Source of the DNA: Stromatinia cepivora | Lineage: Eukaryota; Ascomycota; Leotiomycetes; Helotiales; Sclerotiniaceae | Length of the DNA stretch: 64,000 bases | Assembly (NCBI GenBank): GCA_014898415.1 | Contig: RCTD01000046.1 | Location: forward strand, 35,876 to 99,875 | Direction: 5' to 3' | Part shown: positions 11,214 to 24,806 of the stretch, one piece after another | Numbering within the stretch: position 1 is the first letter of the stretch | Layout of the letters: each line of letters begins with the position of its first letter | Notes under the pieces: generated by a model | The model's input: only the letters and a program-made list of their open reading frames with translations | Databases searched by the model: none | What the model was told of the DNA's origin: nothing | Position numbers and translations under genes: made by a program

Positions 11214-12526
11214 CTAGAGCTCGATTACGTCTAGTGGAAATGATGGCTGTTGCGCCATTATAGGACCATTCATGAGAATATCTCCGCCCGACTTCAACAA
11301 TCCTTCACCAAGAGTACCCTCTGGATGTAGAGCGTACATTGGTGCTTCCATTGTATCTCCATCGAACAACACCATATTCTGAATTGGTTGTTGTCGATGA
11401 CCAAGAACATTGATAACATCTTGGGCTAGTTGACCGCCAAGAACTGCAGTGACAGGAGCTATTTCAGTGCCTAGATTTTGAAGGAAACTTCGAAGAACTT
11501 CTGAACGTAAAGTTTCGACAGGAAGGCCTAGAGCTGTATGCTTTTTATGCGCCAGGACTGTGAAGAGTTGTAAATCTTCTTTGGTTGAAGGTAAACGACC
11601 ATTTTGAAGCTGAACAAACTCCCATAAGGCTCGTAAACATGATAGAATTGGAGTAACTGCCTTTAATCGACGTCTGCTTTTGAGATATTCAGCAGGTAAA
11701 GTTGCCGCATCACTTGCCAAGAACCAAGTCGAATAGAACTCTCTCTTCGTAACAACCTCCATGGATTTTCCATTCTCCTTCTTCGTCTTGATATCAATAA
11801 CACTTCTAGTTCGTGTTTCCGGTTGTAAAACCGTAGCTCTATTACTTCGTTCCCTCTCCACCACATAATCATGTTGAATCAAATCCGAAAAAATAAAACC
11901 ATAAAACCCATGAACGCCCGCCGCATAAAAAGGTTTATGATTGAGTCTCGTAGCCGTATTGATAATATTCAAACTCTCCGGGTCCAGGTCCGCGGCAATC
12001 ACAATATCAAACGCGCCAAAATATCGCGGTCCCTTACTCCTAATATCATCCATATCCACAATAACATTAACCCTCGGATTTAGCTTTCTGATCTGGGGAG
12101 CAGCGGCCTCAGCACGATTCATACCGATATCAGATTCGGAGACGAAGAATTGAGCACCTAAGTCGGCTTCCGTGACGAGCGCATGGTCGACGATGGTCAA
12201 AGAGTGGATTCCGGCCAAAACGAGATTTTTGGCTATTTCGTTCGAGAGGGCTTTCATGGTTATGAGGAGGATATTGGCATTGCGGATTTTTTCTTGGGCT
12301 TGCACTCCCCAGAGTCGAATTTGTCGGTCATAGAGGGCGATTTCATCTGTGAAGTTGGTTGTATTAGTATCTAGGTATCTTCACTTTTTACTGTTTATTG
12401 TTTACTGTGGAGGAGAAGGAGAAGTTGTTGCGGGAGAGAATCAATTAACTTACCAGCGCTGATACCTGCTGAAGTCATGATGGGTACGATGCTGGGGTTT
12501 GGTACTTCTATGGATGGTAAATCCAT
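11214..12526 (-). CDS. AOS1: SUMO-activating enzyme E1 subunit Aos1/SAE1
   Basis: The inactive-fold half of the SUMO E1. It pairs with Uba2 to adenylate SUMO and load it on Ubc9 in the nucleus. Exon 1 is 12526-12454, the intron 12453-12347 and exon 2 12346-11214, giving 401 residues. The N-terminal signature after the intron join is DEIALYDRQIRLWGVQAQEK, typical of Aos1/Uba1-type ThiF proteins. It is followed by ANILLITMKALSNEIAKNL, LVLAGIHSLTIVDH, and ADLGAQFFVSESDIGMNRAE (the adenylation-domain start). Later come DIVIAADLD, YAAGVHGFYGF, and near the C terminus APVTAVLGGQLAQDVINVLG. No catalytic Cys domain is expected in Aos1 and none is seen. Length and motif order fit the family; the gene looks intact. 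Confidence 0.93.
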
Positions 12527-13300
12527 ATTGATTGTTGGATATATTGTAGGATTATTTGTTGGTTGGGAAATGTGATATGTGAATTGTGAGATGAGACGTT
12601 GAAGATGTAAAGTTTGAGGTTGCTCAGCTTGATTTCGCAGGGCTTTGGTGATAAGTAAAAGCTTAATCTTTGCTATCTTAGCTTGGTTTGAGGAAATGCA
12701 AGGCTGAAATTATGCCTTGCATTTTGGAAGGATTTATATATGATATTGGATTACATTGGATATCATATTATTAGCAAAATAAATTACAATAGCTTAATAG
12801 CTTAATAGCTTAATAGTCAATTAAAGTAATTCAGATGAGCAGTTCTTTGTCCAATGAGCATGACATACTCTACTGTAGTTATTCCAGAACCCCACAAAGC
12901 CCGTTCGGAATTCTCGATCAACTACCGCTCAAATCACCCACAATCCACCATCCACCATTTACCCATCTACCATCCACCATCCACCCATCCACCCATCCAC
13001 CCATCCATCACCCACCACCTTTCCTCTTTATTACTCTACCTTCCTTCTATCCAATCAATCAAATATTTGAGAACCCACTGAGGATTTAAACATTCAAAGT
13101 CAACGAGCTACAATCATCTTACTAAAAAGAAAGTACCATCTTACACGAATAAAATCTCTCCATATCCTTTATCAATCCACTCAAGAAGGTTCATACCTAT
13201 TCCCCATATTCGCCTTCTACTGGCCTATAAATTTCAATTCAATCCTCTATGTCCAGGCGACTCTTTTCAATGGTGACTCCACGTTCCTCATAATCGACAT
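12527..13300. other. Divergent promoter region with CCAT/CCAC repeats
   Basis: Shared upstream region of Aos1 (-) and the gene at 13301 (+). It includes a run of TTAATAGC-type short repeats near 12789-12815 and a long CCATCCAC-type simple repeat. TATAAAT at about 13226 could serve the rightward gene. Confidence 0.45.
12942..13018. repeat. CCATCCAC-type simple repeat
   Basis: Imperfect tandem tetramers and octamers of CCAT/CCAC, densest at about 12970-13010. A polypyrimidine-rich microsatellite in the promoter region of the gene at 13301. Confidence 0.75.
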
Positions 13301-15096
13301 ATGATCTGTCCCACTAATCAATTTTACTTTAAGTCGGGAAACTTTGATGACCCACCAAGTCATCCAGCAGAATCTCCTATCGAAACCGCCGAAAGACTAG
13401 TACAAGATATTCTAGAAAGAGGCCCTAATTCAAATACCACAATAAGTCCATCTGGTGAACTTTACAGAGCTATAAGTCGATACACCGAAGCAAGACGAGC
13501 AGGAGCACAAGCCCAACTTCTTAATAATTCGGAAACTAGAAATATGTCATCGTCAGAACGTAGGATCGAGACATTACGTAGGGCCGAGAGACAGCGCAGA
13601 ATAGAAGGAAGACGCCCACAGAGGCAAACCACGATGCTTCCAACCCCAGGAGAACTTGACGAAAATCAATGGGAAAATATACGACGGGCTGAAATAAGAC
13701 GACGAGATTTAACGAGACCTCCTCCTCCACCAACGATGAGTCGTCGAAGACCTCGCCTTTTACAATCTGATCGATATATGGAACCACAGCGAGCCTTAAC
13801 TGAAGGTAGTTCCCTCAGCTCAGTACCAGAAGATATAAGACAATTAGAAACCGCAAGCTTGAACCTTCGAACTTTGTTAGAGACTCCTATTGGATCTAGG
13901 TTCTCTTCACCCGAATATGTCGCCGAGGGAGAAAATAATCGTAGGGTTAAGAGGAGAAAATTAGATCAAGATAACAAAGAGGAATCTTGGCAGGGTTTTA
14001 AGTATGGGAGGTATGGTCAAGTCGAACCAGGTACTCTACAAATGGAAATTGTTAGTTGTGATGGAGGATTATTTCAAAGTTTTCCAGAAGGAGAATACGG
14101 ATCAGAAAATGTTTTGAAAGATGATAACACGGTCTATTGCACTAAAAGTAATCGTTGCAATATTGTCTTAAAACATCAAGGCGAAACCACATTTTCTCTC
14201 ACAGAACTCGTTATCAAGGCACCCCATAAAGGATATACAGCTCCGTTAGTATATCGATTTCTCTTTTTGGTACGGGGCAATACTAATTAATTTTTAGAGT
14301 TCAGGAAGGAATGGTCTTTATCTCAGGAACATCAAACGACCTCTTAACTCGTACTGCACAATATCAAATTCAATATTCCTCGCCTTCCGGAAGTTCAGAG
14401 CGGCCGCCAATAATGTCTATTCGTCATAATGATGATGGTACTAGGACTATGACAACTGCTCAAGCGCGTGCTGGTCGCCTGGTTGCATTAGGTGCTCAAG
14501 ATCCTGAATGCGATTTAACCACTCCGTATATTCCGCCCACTGCCCAGATTCCGTCAGATTTCACCAATATTACGTCACCTTATCAAGTCACTATGGAATG
14601 TAGTAGTGACTTTTCAGATAATGAGGATCAGCCTCGAGGAAACAACCGAGCTTATAGAATGAGATTAAGGGATATGCCAGATGATGATGTTCGTCTTATA
14701 GATGAAAGTAGCGACGAAGAAGACTTCCCAACAGGCTACAGACTTTCCGATGATGGGACTCATTATTACTATGATGCATCTTTACCAGGAAGATTACGTC
14801 GACGTGAAACGGCTAGTAATATCACATTAGCTGAAGCAGCTGAAGCATCACAAATCGCAACGCAAGAAGCGGTTGCAGCTGTAGGTGGTGAACTTATGGT
14901 TCCTCATGCGAAATTCTTTATCGAGAGGGATAAAAGTAAATGCACGATCAAATTCAGTACGCCGATTAGTGGGAAATATATTTTGTTGAAGCTTTGGAGT
15001 CCGGATGGAAGATCGGATGGGAATATTGATATTCAAAGTGTAGTGGCAAAGGGATTTGCAGGTCCGAGATTCTTTCCTAAGGTGGATTTGATGTAG
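13301..15096 (+). CDS. Conserved-looking fungal protein, function unknown
   Basis: I do not recognise this protein. Exons 13301-14248 and 14305-15096 give about 579 residues. The intron 14249-14304 has TACTAAT 17 nt before the acceptor. The N-terminal half is very Arg-rich (ERRIETLRRAERQRRIEG) with a PPPPP stretch and a basic KRRK patch, suggesting a nuclear protein. A central block (GRYGQVEPGTLQMEIVSCDGG, NIVLKHQGETTFSLTELVIK) and the C-terminal block (CTIKFSTPISGKYILLKLWS, NIDIQSVVAKGFAGPRFFP) look like folded beta-rich domains; the latter resembles a galactose-binding-like sandwich. An acidic stretch (DESSDEED) lies between. An alternative start is ATG at 13249 with an intron 13273-13333, replacing the first residues by MSRRLFSM. 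Confidence 0.78.
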
Positions 15097-17399
15097 GGAC
15101 TTCGGGTAAGGGATTCTGGTTTAATGATTTGGAGGTTAGGCTATATCAAAATGTGATGGTATGTGTGATGTATAGGATTTTGGAATTGGGATTTGGTAGG
15201 GAGGGATATATTCTGTGGCGTATGTACATGGCATGCACGGAATGGGGTACATAGGAGTATTCTACTTCTGGTGGGAATACTTCTGAAGAGAATCCATCTA
15301 TCTAATGGCGGACATGTACTCTAGTTAATGAACCTGTTACCGAAATAATCGGTTCTATAATAATTTCAAAAGTATCTGCAAATGATTTAAATGAGAACTT
15401 CTCACATTTTATATCATCAATCGAGAACATAAATAATGGAACATAATTCATATCTATTAATCATCTATAAAAGAAAAGAAAGTAATGGTTATTAGTACCT
15501 AGCAACAAAACAACAATAATAATCAAATTAACAGCCTACAAGCAATAATAATTCTAACGAATGATAATATATTTCTATATACTAGGCAGGTAGGTAGGTA
15601 TATGATGTATAAGGATAAGGATTAACTTTTTTATTTATCGAGGTGGATTTGTGGGGATGTGTGTGGAGGGGGGGAAGCGGGGGGGAGAAAGAGAGAGGGG
15701 GAATGAGAGGAGGGGGGGAGGAGTGAAGTAGAGATTCGGTGGATGTATAAGGGATAAGGGATAGGGGATGATGGATAATATGGTGTTGTGGGAGGAAGAG
15801 GATATATTTAGATTGAAGAAGGGATGTGGGATAAGGAGAGAGGGAATGGGAGAGGAAGAAGAGGAGGAATAGGAGGTGAAAATGAATTATATTCCCATTC
15901 ATATTCCCATCATCTAATTGTACCTATTTTATATCTATACCCATACACATAACCTTAGATAATTCACCTCTCCAACTCCACCTCCATCTTCCCCTCCCAA
16001 CCCTCTCAACTCTCCCATCCCATCCCATCCCCCCTCCCCTCCTCTCCTCGGAAGTTCCCACATCCAAACCCTCACGAATCACGAATCTCCACTTCTTTCT
16101 CATCTACCTACGTATATAAACATCACATCACAATTCCTGTGAAAATCCTTCTACATACCATGACTATTCCGCGATCCAAGGAATAAGATGTTTGAGGGAG
16201 GATATATGTTTGTTTTTCTCTGGTGGAGGTGTGGATGGTTGTATTTGAATTTGAATGGGCTAGGGTGATTTGAGAGGTGGGAGGGAGAAGGGGGGAAGGA
16301 GGAAGGAGGTTGAGTTGTTTTGTTATTTTCGTTGTCGTTTTTATTGGTGATAAAAATAATGAATCTTCTTACATGACGATGATAATCCTTATTGAATAAG
16401 AATGGTATGGTAATCATAGCTATCACCTACCCCCTTAGATACAAAAGAAATCATAAGTATAAGTATAAATATAAGTATAACATACTGGGAGCCGAGGGAA
16501 ATAGGGGGGTGTTTATATTGAGAGGTGGAATATTGTAGATACTGGGCCGGAAGCTGGTGTTTGAGTTTGAATGTTTGATCCAAAAGAAAGTTAGGGGAAG
16601 AGGAAAGGGGGAATGAGGAATGCGAATGGTGAATTAACTTTCTCGAATCTTACTCTTTCGCTTCCTTGCGGTGTATTGCTCCCTCTCAACAAACCTTTAC
16701 TTAGTCTTTCTCTAATTGTTCGGTCGCTCAGTAAGTATTTTTTTTCTATATAAGATTCCAGAGGTGTGCAATGATCTCTAAATCAAATCTGTAAAATGAT
16801 GTTTTCACGGTTCTAGGAGTGGAATTGAGATGGGTGGTTTGTGTAGTCCATCAACGTTTGGGGTATGCAGAAAGATTTTTAATGGGAAATATCTCGAGGC
16901 GGGGGGATATATGGGGAGTAGTAATGATGATGGATGATATAAACTAGTGACAGCGATGATTATAAGTCAAAGCACAACCCTTCAACAAAATCTTGCACAA
17001 GGAACCAGGAGAGATGTAAGCAAAGTAAAAATGAAATAATAAAACATCAATTCCAACCCTGACAGAGGAGGAAATACTGTTTCCTAATGCAGTACCATGT
17101 ACCAACCCTTACTTGGACATCCTGAAGTGCTGGAAGGAGGAGCGAATGTTTATCTATTTAGGATGAAGGGTTATAAGTTATAGGGGGTAGCTTTTGCAGC
17201 GGGAGGAGCGGGGAGGGAGGACTGGTGTAGAAACAAATGGGGAGAGCAAGGACGGGAATAAGAAATGAAGAAACTAGTGAATATTATCTTTGCATTTATG
17301 TTCACCTCTGTCAGCCTTAAGATTTTGCTCTCGCTAAATTTCCTTCCTAGATATACACCCATGTGCTTCCAAAACGTGATTTTTTCGTGTTTCGTCAAA
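15097..17399. other. Gene-free purine/pyrimidine-skewed region
   Basis: No supported gene. It holds long purine-rich and pyrimidine-rich runs (for example 15657-15730, 15850-15875, 15980-16050, 16260-16310) that generate meaningless open frames on the other strand, and a short GGTA repeat near 15586-15601. The right part becomes steadily more AT-rich. Confidence 0.55.
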
Positions 17400-17755
17400 A
17401 CTCCTAAATGATTGAAATTTTAAAATTCAATCGACGATAACTTTACAAAATCGAATTCAATTTAAATGAATTTTTCATGATACGATTACGAATCAATTTC
17501 ATTATATTCAATATAAATCTTAACAAATTCTGAAGTATAATTATTGATATAATTTTTTGAAATACAAAAACTTTTTGAAATTTATTAAAAATTAAAAATT
17601 TCAATCTTATAAACTTCGAAATATTACACTTTTTATTATTCATTTTCAATTCAATTAATATAATTTTGAATTCAAAAAATTCTTCAAAGTAATTGAATTA
17701 TCAATTGATAAAAATAATATCTTTAATTTTAGGAATTAATTGAATATTCTGAATT
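17400..17755. other. AT-rich left flank of the retrotransposon
   Basis: Composition changes abruptly to very AT-rich near 17400, before the LTR begins at 17761. The flank shows no gene. It may be unique DNA hit by RIP spreading from the element, or an older decayed repeat. Confidence 0.5.
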
Positions 17756-17760
17756 GATTG
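17756..17760. repeat. Target-site duplication, left copy (GATTG)
   Basis: GATTG directly abuts the left LTR and is repeated at 24807-24811 directly after the right LTR. Five bp is the expected duplication for Ty3/gypsy integration. Confidence 0.8.
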
Positions 17761-18042
17761 TGTGACGCACAAGAGCCGTAGTAGAGCTGAATAAACAGGG
17801 TCAATTATGTTCTTTAGAATCTACAATTGAAGAATTATGGCTCGTAAAGAACGATTAGATATATATATACAAATACCCATTTGTGGATTGCAGGATTGTA
17901 TATAAACGTTATTAGGGTTATCATTTTACTATACTAAATTATATGAATTGTAATGTATGTGTATAGATAATCAGTTTATAAATTGATATAGAAGATAAGA
18001 GGTATCATGTGATTAATCTTTTATAGTTCACGATTCGTGATA
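17761..18042 (-). repeat. Left LTR (3' LTR of the minus-strand element)
   Basis: Begins TGTGACGCAC and ends CACGATTCGTGATA, matching the right LTR over its whole length. Nearly all differences are C/T or G/A, and this copy is the more AT-shifted one towards its right end. The palindrome CACGATTCGTG lies at its inner end. Confidence 0.88.
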
Positions 18043-18057
18043 CTACTCCCCCCTTCG
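18043..18057 (-). other. Polypurine tract of the retrotransposon
   Basis: On the minus strand, CCGAAGGGGGGAGTAG-type purine sequence sits immediately next to the 3' LTR, the position of the plus-strand priming site of LTR retrotransposons. It confirms element orientation. Confidence 0.7.
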
Positions 18058-21000
18058 GAAAAGCTCGTCTTCAAGTGTTTCACTTCTCTATTCCATTACT
18101 ATTTCATCGAAAACTAGGTTTTGTGAAGGTTCATGAGCTTTAAATCAATTAGATTAGTCATTTTGGTTGATTTGATCAATTTACTGGAAATTGACCAAAT
18201 TAATCGACCAAATTGATTAAAATGATGAATGAATTGACCAAATCGATCAAATCGTTCATCAATTGGTTAAATTAATATTGATTCGTATTCTCCTTGATTT
18301 GGGGAACCTCTGAAAGGAAAAAGTTTCAATAGAAAAGGGAAGGAGGTTGAATTATGATATAATGATGATGGGTGATTAATATGATCAATTCCGAAATCGA
18401 CCAAGTTAATCGACCAAATTGACCAAATTGACCAAATCAACCAAATTGAACGAAATCGACAGAGATGACATCATATTTCGTTTTTACCATGTTCAAGCTT
18501 CCTTTTGCATGATTTTTGAAATGATCATAGACATAAGTTTTTTGAAATATATTGCCTTCATATTATCTTGATGATAGCAATTCGTCTATTATATAGAGCT
18601 CAGACCATATACATATATAATCAAATTCTTTCTAATTTGTATGGGTTTTCGATCCTTTTATAATCGTATACATATACACCATTATAAAATCATAACATCT
18701 AATCTACTATATTGAAGAACACTTTTCTTTCCTTTGGTTTCATAAATGAATCATCATCCATATAATTATAATTATCCTCTCCACTCTTATAAAACTTTAT
18801 CCAATCAATTAATCGATTGAAAGGACCAGATAACATTGAATTAACCAGATGAAAATCGCGCAGGAAATGTAATAATATTTTAAGATCGGAAACAGGATAC
18901 CAGATAAGATCGATATCGCTATTAAACTACGAGATTCTATATAATAGGGTTTTTCATACTTTCTTTACTATTAGAACCTTTTCCATTTCCTATTCCAAAT
19001 CACCAATTATATTAATAGATAAAAATAATTCAAATATTTGATTAAGAAAAGAATCGTTATATATTTTGTATAATCAATTTGAAGGGAAAACAGAATGAAT
19101 TTTTATTGTAATTGAGAATTCGAGTTTAAAAGAGCTCCTAGATCAACCAATGATCTTGAATCTTCCTTGAATTGGGAAGTTCAATTTTTTAAATGATCTT
19201 TGAATAGAATAATTCTTCACATTGAATTATATATAATTTCTGATATCGAAATCGACCTTACACCAATAAGCATTTATGGATTTCGATATCTTGGCTTAAA
19301 TATGCAATAGGTTTTTTTTTGTTTACGCGAAAGTTAATTTATTATATTCTATATATATACAGGTATTACATATATTTATATTGTTTGTTAACTTACAAGC
19401 GTTTTCCTTCTATTCCCATACATATTTCGGTATATATCTGTATAAAGTTTCGTAGGGTATAAACCCTCCTAAAGAGTTGTATAGAAGAGTAAATTGCACG
19501 TAATCCATTATAAATAGGAATTCTGACCAATCGTTTTAATAATAGTTAATAAACAACCTTAATCGTTATTAAAGATACTGATTATAGATCTCAATTTAAC
19601 CATTGGTTTGGGGATAATAAGCAATAGATAATTTGAAATCGGTTTCTAGGATTTGACTGAATTCCTTTCAGAATTGTGATATAAATTAGGGGCTACGATC
19701 TGATACTATAGTATCAAGAGGATCATAATATTAATATATATAATAAAAATATAATTATACTTGAATTCGAATATCAATTGATTTATGATAAGATATGGAG
19801 ATAGTTTGCTTCGTTAATCGATCAATAATAATTAAAATGTTATCATATCCATATTTATCCTTATTAAAGTTATAATAATCCATAATGATATATTGCTATA
19901 TTCAATTAGAAATCAGAAATGGATACAATAAACTGAGGGTACGATTGTATAGAACGGAATTGCGTTTGCAGGCATAACAATTGTATATATATCTGGCTAT
20001 AATATCGTGCATTCTGAATCAATAATATTGTTGAAATAATAAAAGGTAGGTTTTGCTTATACCAAAATAAGTAATAGAAATAGAATTATAAGCTTCATGA
20101 ATCAAATAAATTCGAAGGTTATCGATGTTAGGTATCACCAGGTGGTCATTGTAAAGTAAAAGATCATTTTGGAGTGATATATACTTATGATCTTGGGTAA
20201 CTTGTATTCTGAATACTAGTAAGCTATCTATAATTTTATTTGCTTCGATGATACAGTTAATTAGATCGAATCGAAGAGCGATTTCATTCAAATCGATACT
20301 AATAATCGCTGTTTCATCTGGGTAGTATTTTCGTAAAACTTTTTTTATAATTTCAATATCAATTTGGTTATCTTTAATAAACTACTGAAAGCGATTCTTC
20401 TTTTTGATATAGTTTTGAAGATTCAATTTATCGATCCAATGAATTAAAATGTCAACAAGAGAATTATCTTTTCCAAAGCGATATATAATGATGAAGTTAT
20501 AATCGACTAAAACTTCTGCTTAGCGAGTTTGTTAAATATTAAGAATTTTGATAGTTATGAAATATTCGAGAACTTTATAATCAATATAAACCTTGATTTT
20601 ATATAATGAACCAATAAGTTCCACTCTTCAATGGTTGAGAGATCAAATGATAGATAGTATTTCCTTGTTATAAACTTTGTAGTTCAGTTTAGCGATAATT
20701 ATAATCTTGGAGAAATAAACTATGGGAAACCAATCTTCGTTATGCTATTGTGATAATATATTAGTAATTATTCCATTGGATATATCTGTTTCGAATATAT
20801 AAGGAAATCGGTGATTATAATATTACAGGAATGGAGTGGAGATAAGCTTTTTCTTTAAGATATTGAATATGTTTTGGTATACTTCGTCGAATACAAATTT
20901 AATGTTTGCTTTAATAAATTCGTTGAAAGGTTTCATTATTATATTATAGTCCTTAATAAACTATCGATAAAAATTGCAAAAACCGAGAAATGATTGGATC

Positions 21001-24000
21001 TCTTTTATTATTGTTGGAAAGGTTCAATTCTTAATTATCTCAATCTTTTCAGGGTTTATTTCTATTTCTTTAATAAAGATGATAAAGCTCAAATACTTGA
21101 TATATATAACATTGAATTTGTATTTCTTGAGATCCATTTATAGGCCAATAGTTTTTAATCGTTTAAAAATTAGTTTAATATAAGTTTGATGCTTTTTTTT
21201 ATTTTCGGAATAGATTAGAATATCGTTAAAATATACTATACAAAAGATATTTAAATAATCAAATAGAATATCATTTATATAATATTAATAGATTACAGGA
21301 TTATTCGTTAATCCGAATAGTACAATCTTGTATTTGTATGATCTATATCGGATTCGGAAGGTAGTATATTTTTTCAAAGCAGAATTTATTTTTATATAAT
21401 GGAAAGTTTAACGAATATCGAGTTTAATAAAGATCTTAGCACTAAAAAACCAAGAAAGTGTTTCGTTGATTAAAGGGAGAGAATATCGATCCTTACATAT
21501 TAAAAAATTCAATAATCTGAAATCTATACAGAATCTCAAACTACTATTGGATTTCTTGATGAATAGAATGGGTATAATATAAAAGGTTTGATTAGGTTTA
21601 ATGAAACCTTTATTGAAATTATCTATAATATATTCTTTAATGATTTCTAATTGTTTTAAAGATATTTTGTAAAACAGATTATAATGCAAAATTTGTTTTT
21701 CTTTACCTTCCAATATGATTTTATAATTATAAGATCGGTTAGAAGGTAAGATATTTAATTCATATTTAAAAAAAGTTCAATGATATTATTGATATTCAAA
21801 TAGTATTTCAGATTCTGAATCGATTTCGGTCAATACTTGATCGAGTTTCTTTCGAACTTTTGTATTCTTGAATTCGGTTAGGGCAACCAATACTCTCTCT
21901 TTCGTATATTATTCGTTCTATTGAAAGTCTATTATATTATCGAATTCTTTCAGAGTAATGGTAAAGAGTTCAGTTTGTTTATCTCTCTTATATTCTAATT
22001 GAAACTTATTGGGTTTGAGTATATATAAATCGAGGACTTCGGGCGATATACAAGGGAGGTATTTGTAGATCTGCAATAATGATATAATTGGTTAAAAAGA
22101 AGATGAATTGAATTTGAAAAGAATCGGGATCTCTTCCTTTTCAACAAAAATCTGTATTGCATTCATATTTGAAGGTTTTTGTTGTATATCATCAACTGCG
22201 ATTGATCTGTTCAATTATGAATCTTTTCGATTCCAATATTCTTTGAGTTGATCATCTCGTCGATTAATATCTTGTTAAATTAATCGATCGATTTTCCATT
22301 TGCAAAGGGATGATTAAATAATAAAGAGATTATTCAAATAGGAGATAATACAGGATCTTTCTTTAGATTATTCAAAACATCTATTGAAGCAATCAAACTT
22401 CGCTCAAATCTTTGATAATCAAAGTCTACTTAAAATAATATTATAATTCTCTAATTCAATAATAAGGAAAAGGATAAAAGATTGTTCATGGCCATCGACC
22501 GTTAAATTAAGGAATATGAAATGGGTAATAATATAGTCTTACATACTATTATACTTTTTAACTTCAATTGAAGCTTCAAGCGGCATAATTCTAAATTTAA
22601 ATATAAAAAATAAACAAGTAAGGAGTATGGTATTAATAAAAGCGAATTCATTTGCTCCAAAGTCAATGAATGCTTTTGATCGATAAATGTAACCATTTTT
22701 CGAAAGATTATAAAGGAGAATGAGTGTTTCTCTTTCCATAAGTTTAATTAGATCAAGAAATCTTATATCCCATATAACACTTAGAATAGAAACGAAATCT
22801 AAACGTTTGATTTTAAATGCTTTTTTTCTTCTAAACAAACATTCTGTATAATTTCAGCTATAATTTTTAAACTGAAGTCTTCTTTGGCATCCCGATATTC
22901 TTCGAATTCTTCTGTTTCTTCTTATATCATCTCGATCTCATTGAAATTATCAATACAAGGCGTCGATATACATACTGCTCCAGGAGAAGAAGAAAGCGAT
23001 GAGCATTTGAAGTTCGAATAATTATTGGATACAGCAAAGCCAATATATCCGGGAGGGGTATTCCGGAATGGAAATGGTTTCGGGAATGTAGAGATTTCAA
23101 AATTGGAACTATTAAAGTTCTGAAAGGGTTACAAAGAGTTTATAATAATTATTGATTTGTGAATAACTATAGAAGCTTTTTAATCAATATAATATTGATT
23201 TTGTTTTTGTAATGAAACTTTATTTTGATTTATTTTAATAAATATATTCGCGAGTTCTTTTATAATCTTACAATCCTTAATAGATATTGTTATCGTTTGT
23301 AAAAGAAAATCGGAAATCTTTCATTCGAGATCCCTGAATAGAATTTTATTATCGATAATCTCTATTTGAATAACAAGTAATCTAAACTTCCTATATTATT
23401 TTAGGAAATTATTATATTAAATTATATTAAATATAATCTATATTTTATATTAAAAACGAATATCATCGACTTCAACCAAGTTCCAATAGATCGCTATAAA
23501 TTGTTCGATCAATTCGAATACTATAAATCAGGGCATTTATACATAAAGAACATAATAATATACTTATACTTCCGATTCGATTTGGTCGATTATATATATA
23601 CAATATTGCGTTTCACTTTTAAATAATATAATATACAACTTGAATTGTTCTATAATTAACAATTACCATAAACTAGTTTTAGATTCAATATTATCGTTAA
23701 GTTTAATAATAAGATTTGTAGGTTTTGATATATAAACATTTTGTTACAAATTATAATTAATATAGAAATACAATCTTAACCAATTAAATCGGTTTTTTGA
23801 ATGAAGGGATCCCTGATTATTAAATAGATCATCATTTTCTAAAAAGAAAAAAGAATCTTTGAAAAACCTTTAATGATTAAATCATCTAATCAAAGTTTTC
23901 TTTCTCTGACTTCGGGATCTTCAGGTTTGCTTAAATAAAGATCCTTGAATTTCGATTAAAAGAATAAAGGGAATCCCAGATACTACTATTAACCTGAATA

Positions 24001-24533
24001 CCTATATAAATATCATTTGGAGTTCAAAAGAAAATTGTACTATTACAAAGCTCATTATCACTATAACTTTCAATTATCGATTCTCCTTTTTCAAATTCAT
24101 AACCATTATATAAAAATCTTATAATTATAATGGTAATTCAAAAGAAACAATTGAACCATTGGAAGCATCAATTTTATACATTAGAATCTTCTCTTTATTA
24201 ATCTTCTTTCTTCTAATAGTAACGTTATCCAATCCTGTATTTATATTTTCTTCGAAGGATTGTTAAAATAATTGAAGAGAAAAAGAGAGTTCCTTAGAAT
24301 ATACTTTCGAAGGTTCGAAACATACAGAAGGAGGAGTTCGTTGTATTATGAAAGTGATGATACACTTCTAAAAATATTTATATCTTCATCAATTAGATCG
24401 GAATAGATTTTCTTCCTTTGGATATAATGTTTGTAAAAGTTTATCTAAGAAAGTATTATTAAAATAAAGTATTATTTAGGAGGTTATCAGATAACCGGAT
24501 ATTTGTAAATGAGTTATAGATAATATAATGTAC

Positions 24534-24806
24534 AAAAACCATAGTAGAACTGAATAAACAGGGTCAATTATGTTCTTTAAAATTTATAATTGAAGAATTA
24601 TGATTCATAAAGAGCGATTAGATATATATACACAAATACTTATTTGTGGGCTACAGGATTATGCATAAGCGTTATTAGGATTACTATTTTACTATATTAA
24701 ATTATATGAATTGTAACGCATGCGTACAGATGATCAGCTCATAAATTGATATAGGAGATAAGAGGTATCACGTGGTTAGCCTCCTGTGGTTCACGATTCG
24801 TGACAG
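24534..24806 (-). repeat. Right LTR (5' LTR of the minus-strand element)
   Basis: Begins TATAATGTAC, aligned to TGTGACGCAC of the left LTR by transitions only, and ends CACGATTCGTGACA. It keeps a G/C-richer end (CACGTGGTTAGCCTCCTGTGG) than the left copy. Confidence 0.88.

Larger units (their letters stand above)
17761..24806 (-). mobile_element. Full-length, RIP-degraded Ty3/gypsy LTR retrotransposon
   Basis: A 7.05-kb element bounded by two LTRs and a GATTG duplication. On the minus strand the domain order is protease (about 22664, IDFGANEFAFINT), reverse transcriptase (21713-21408 with RFCIDFRLLNFLICKDRYSL; catalytic YxDD region degraded to YFNDILIYS near 21205-21240), RNase H, integrase zinc-binding region (20291-20019), integrase core (near 19865-19790, KYGYDNILIIIDRLTKQ) and a C-terminal tail like that of chromoviruses (near 18905-18720). 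This protease-RT-RH-integrase order defines Ty3/gypsy. Every long frame is broken by stops and extremely AT-rich, so the copy is dead. The gag region (about 22.9-24.5 kb) is too eroded to read. Confidence 0.92.

Noticed and set aside
15582..16426. Pro/Ser/His-rich minus-strand frames
   Set aside because: They arise from long purine-rich runs on the plus strand and have no domain, start context or splice signals.
20974..21183. Plus-strand hydrophobic frame inside the retrotransposon
   Set aside because: The opposite strand reads as reverse transcriptase/RNase H in this element, so the plus-strand frame is a shadow.
24481..24533. Primer-binding site of the retrotransposon
   Set aside because: The sequence inside the 5' LTR is too mutated to match any tRNA 3' end with confidence.
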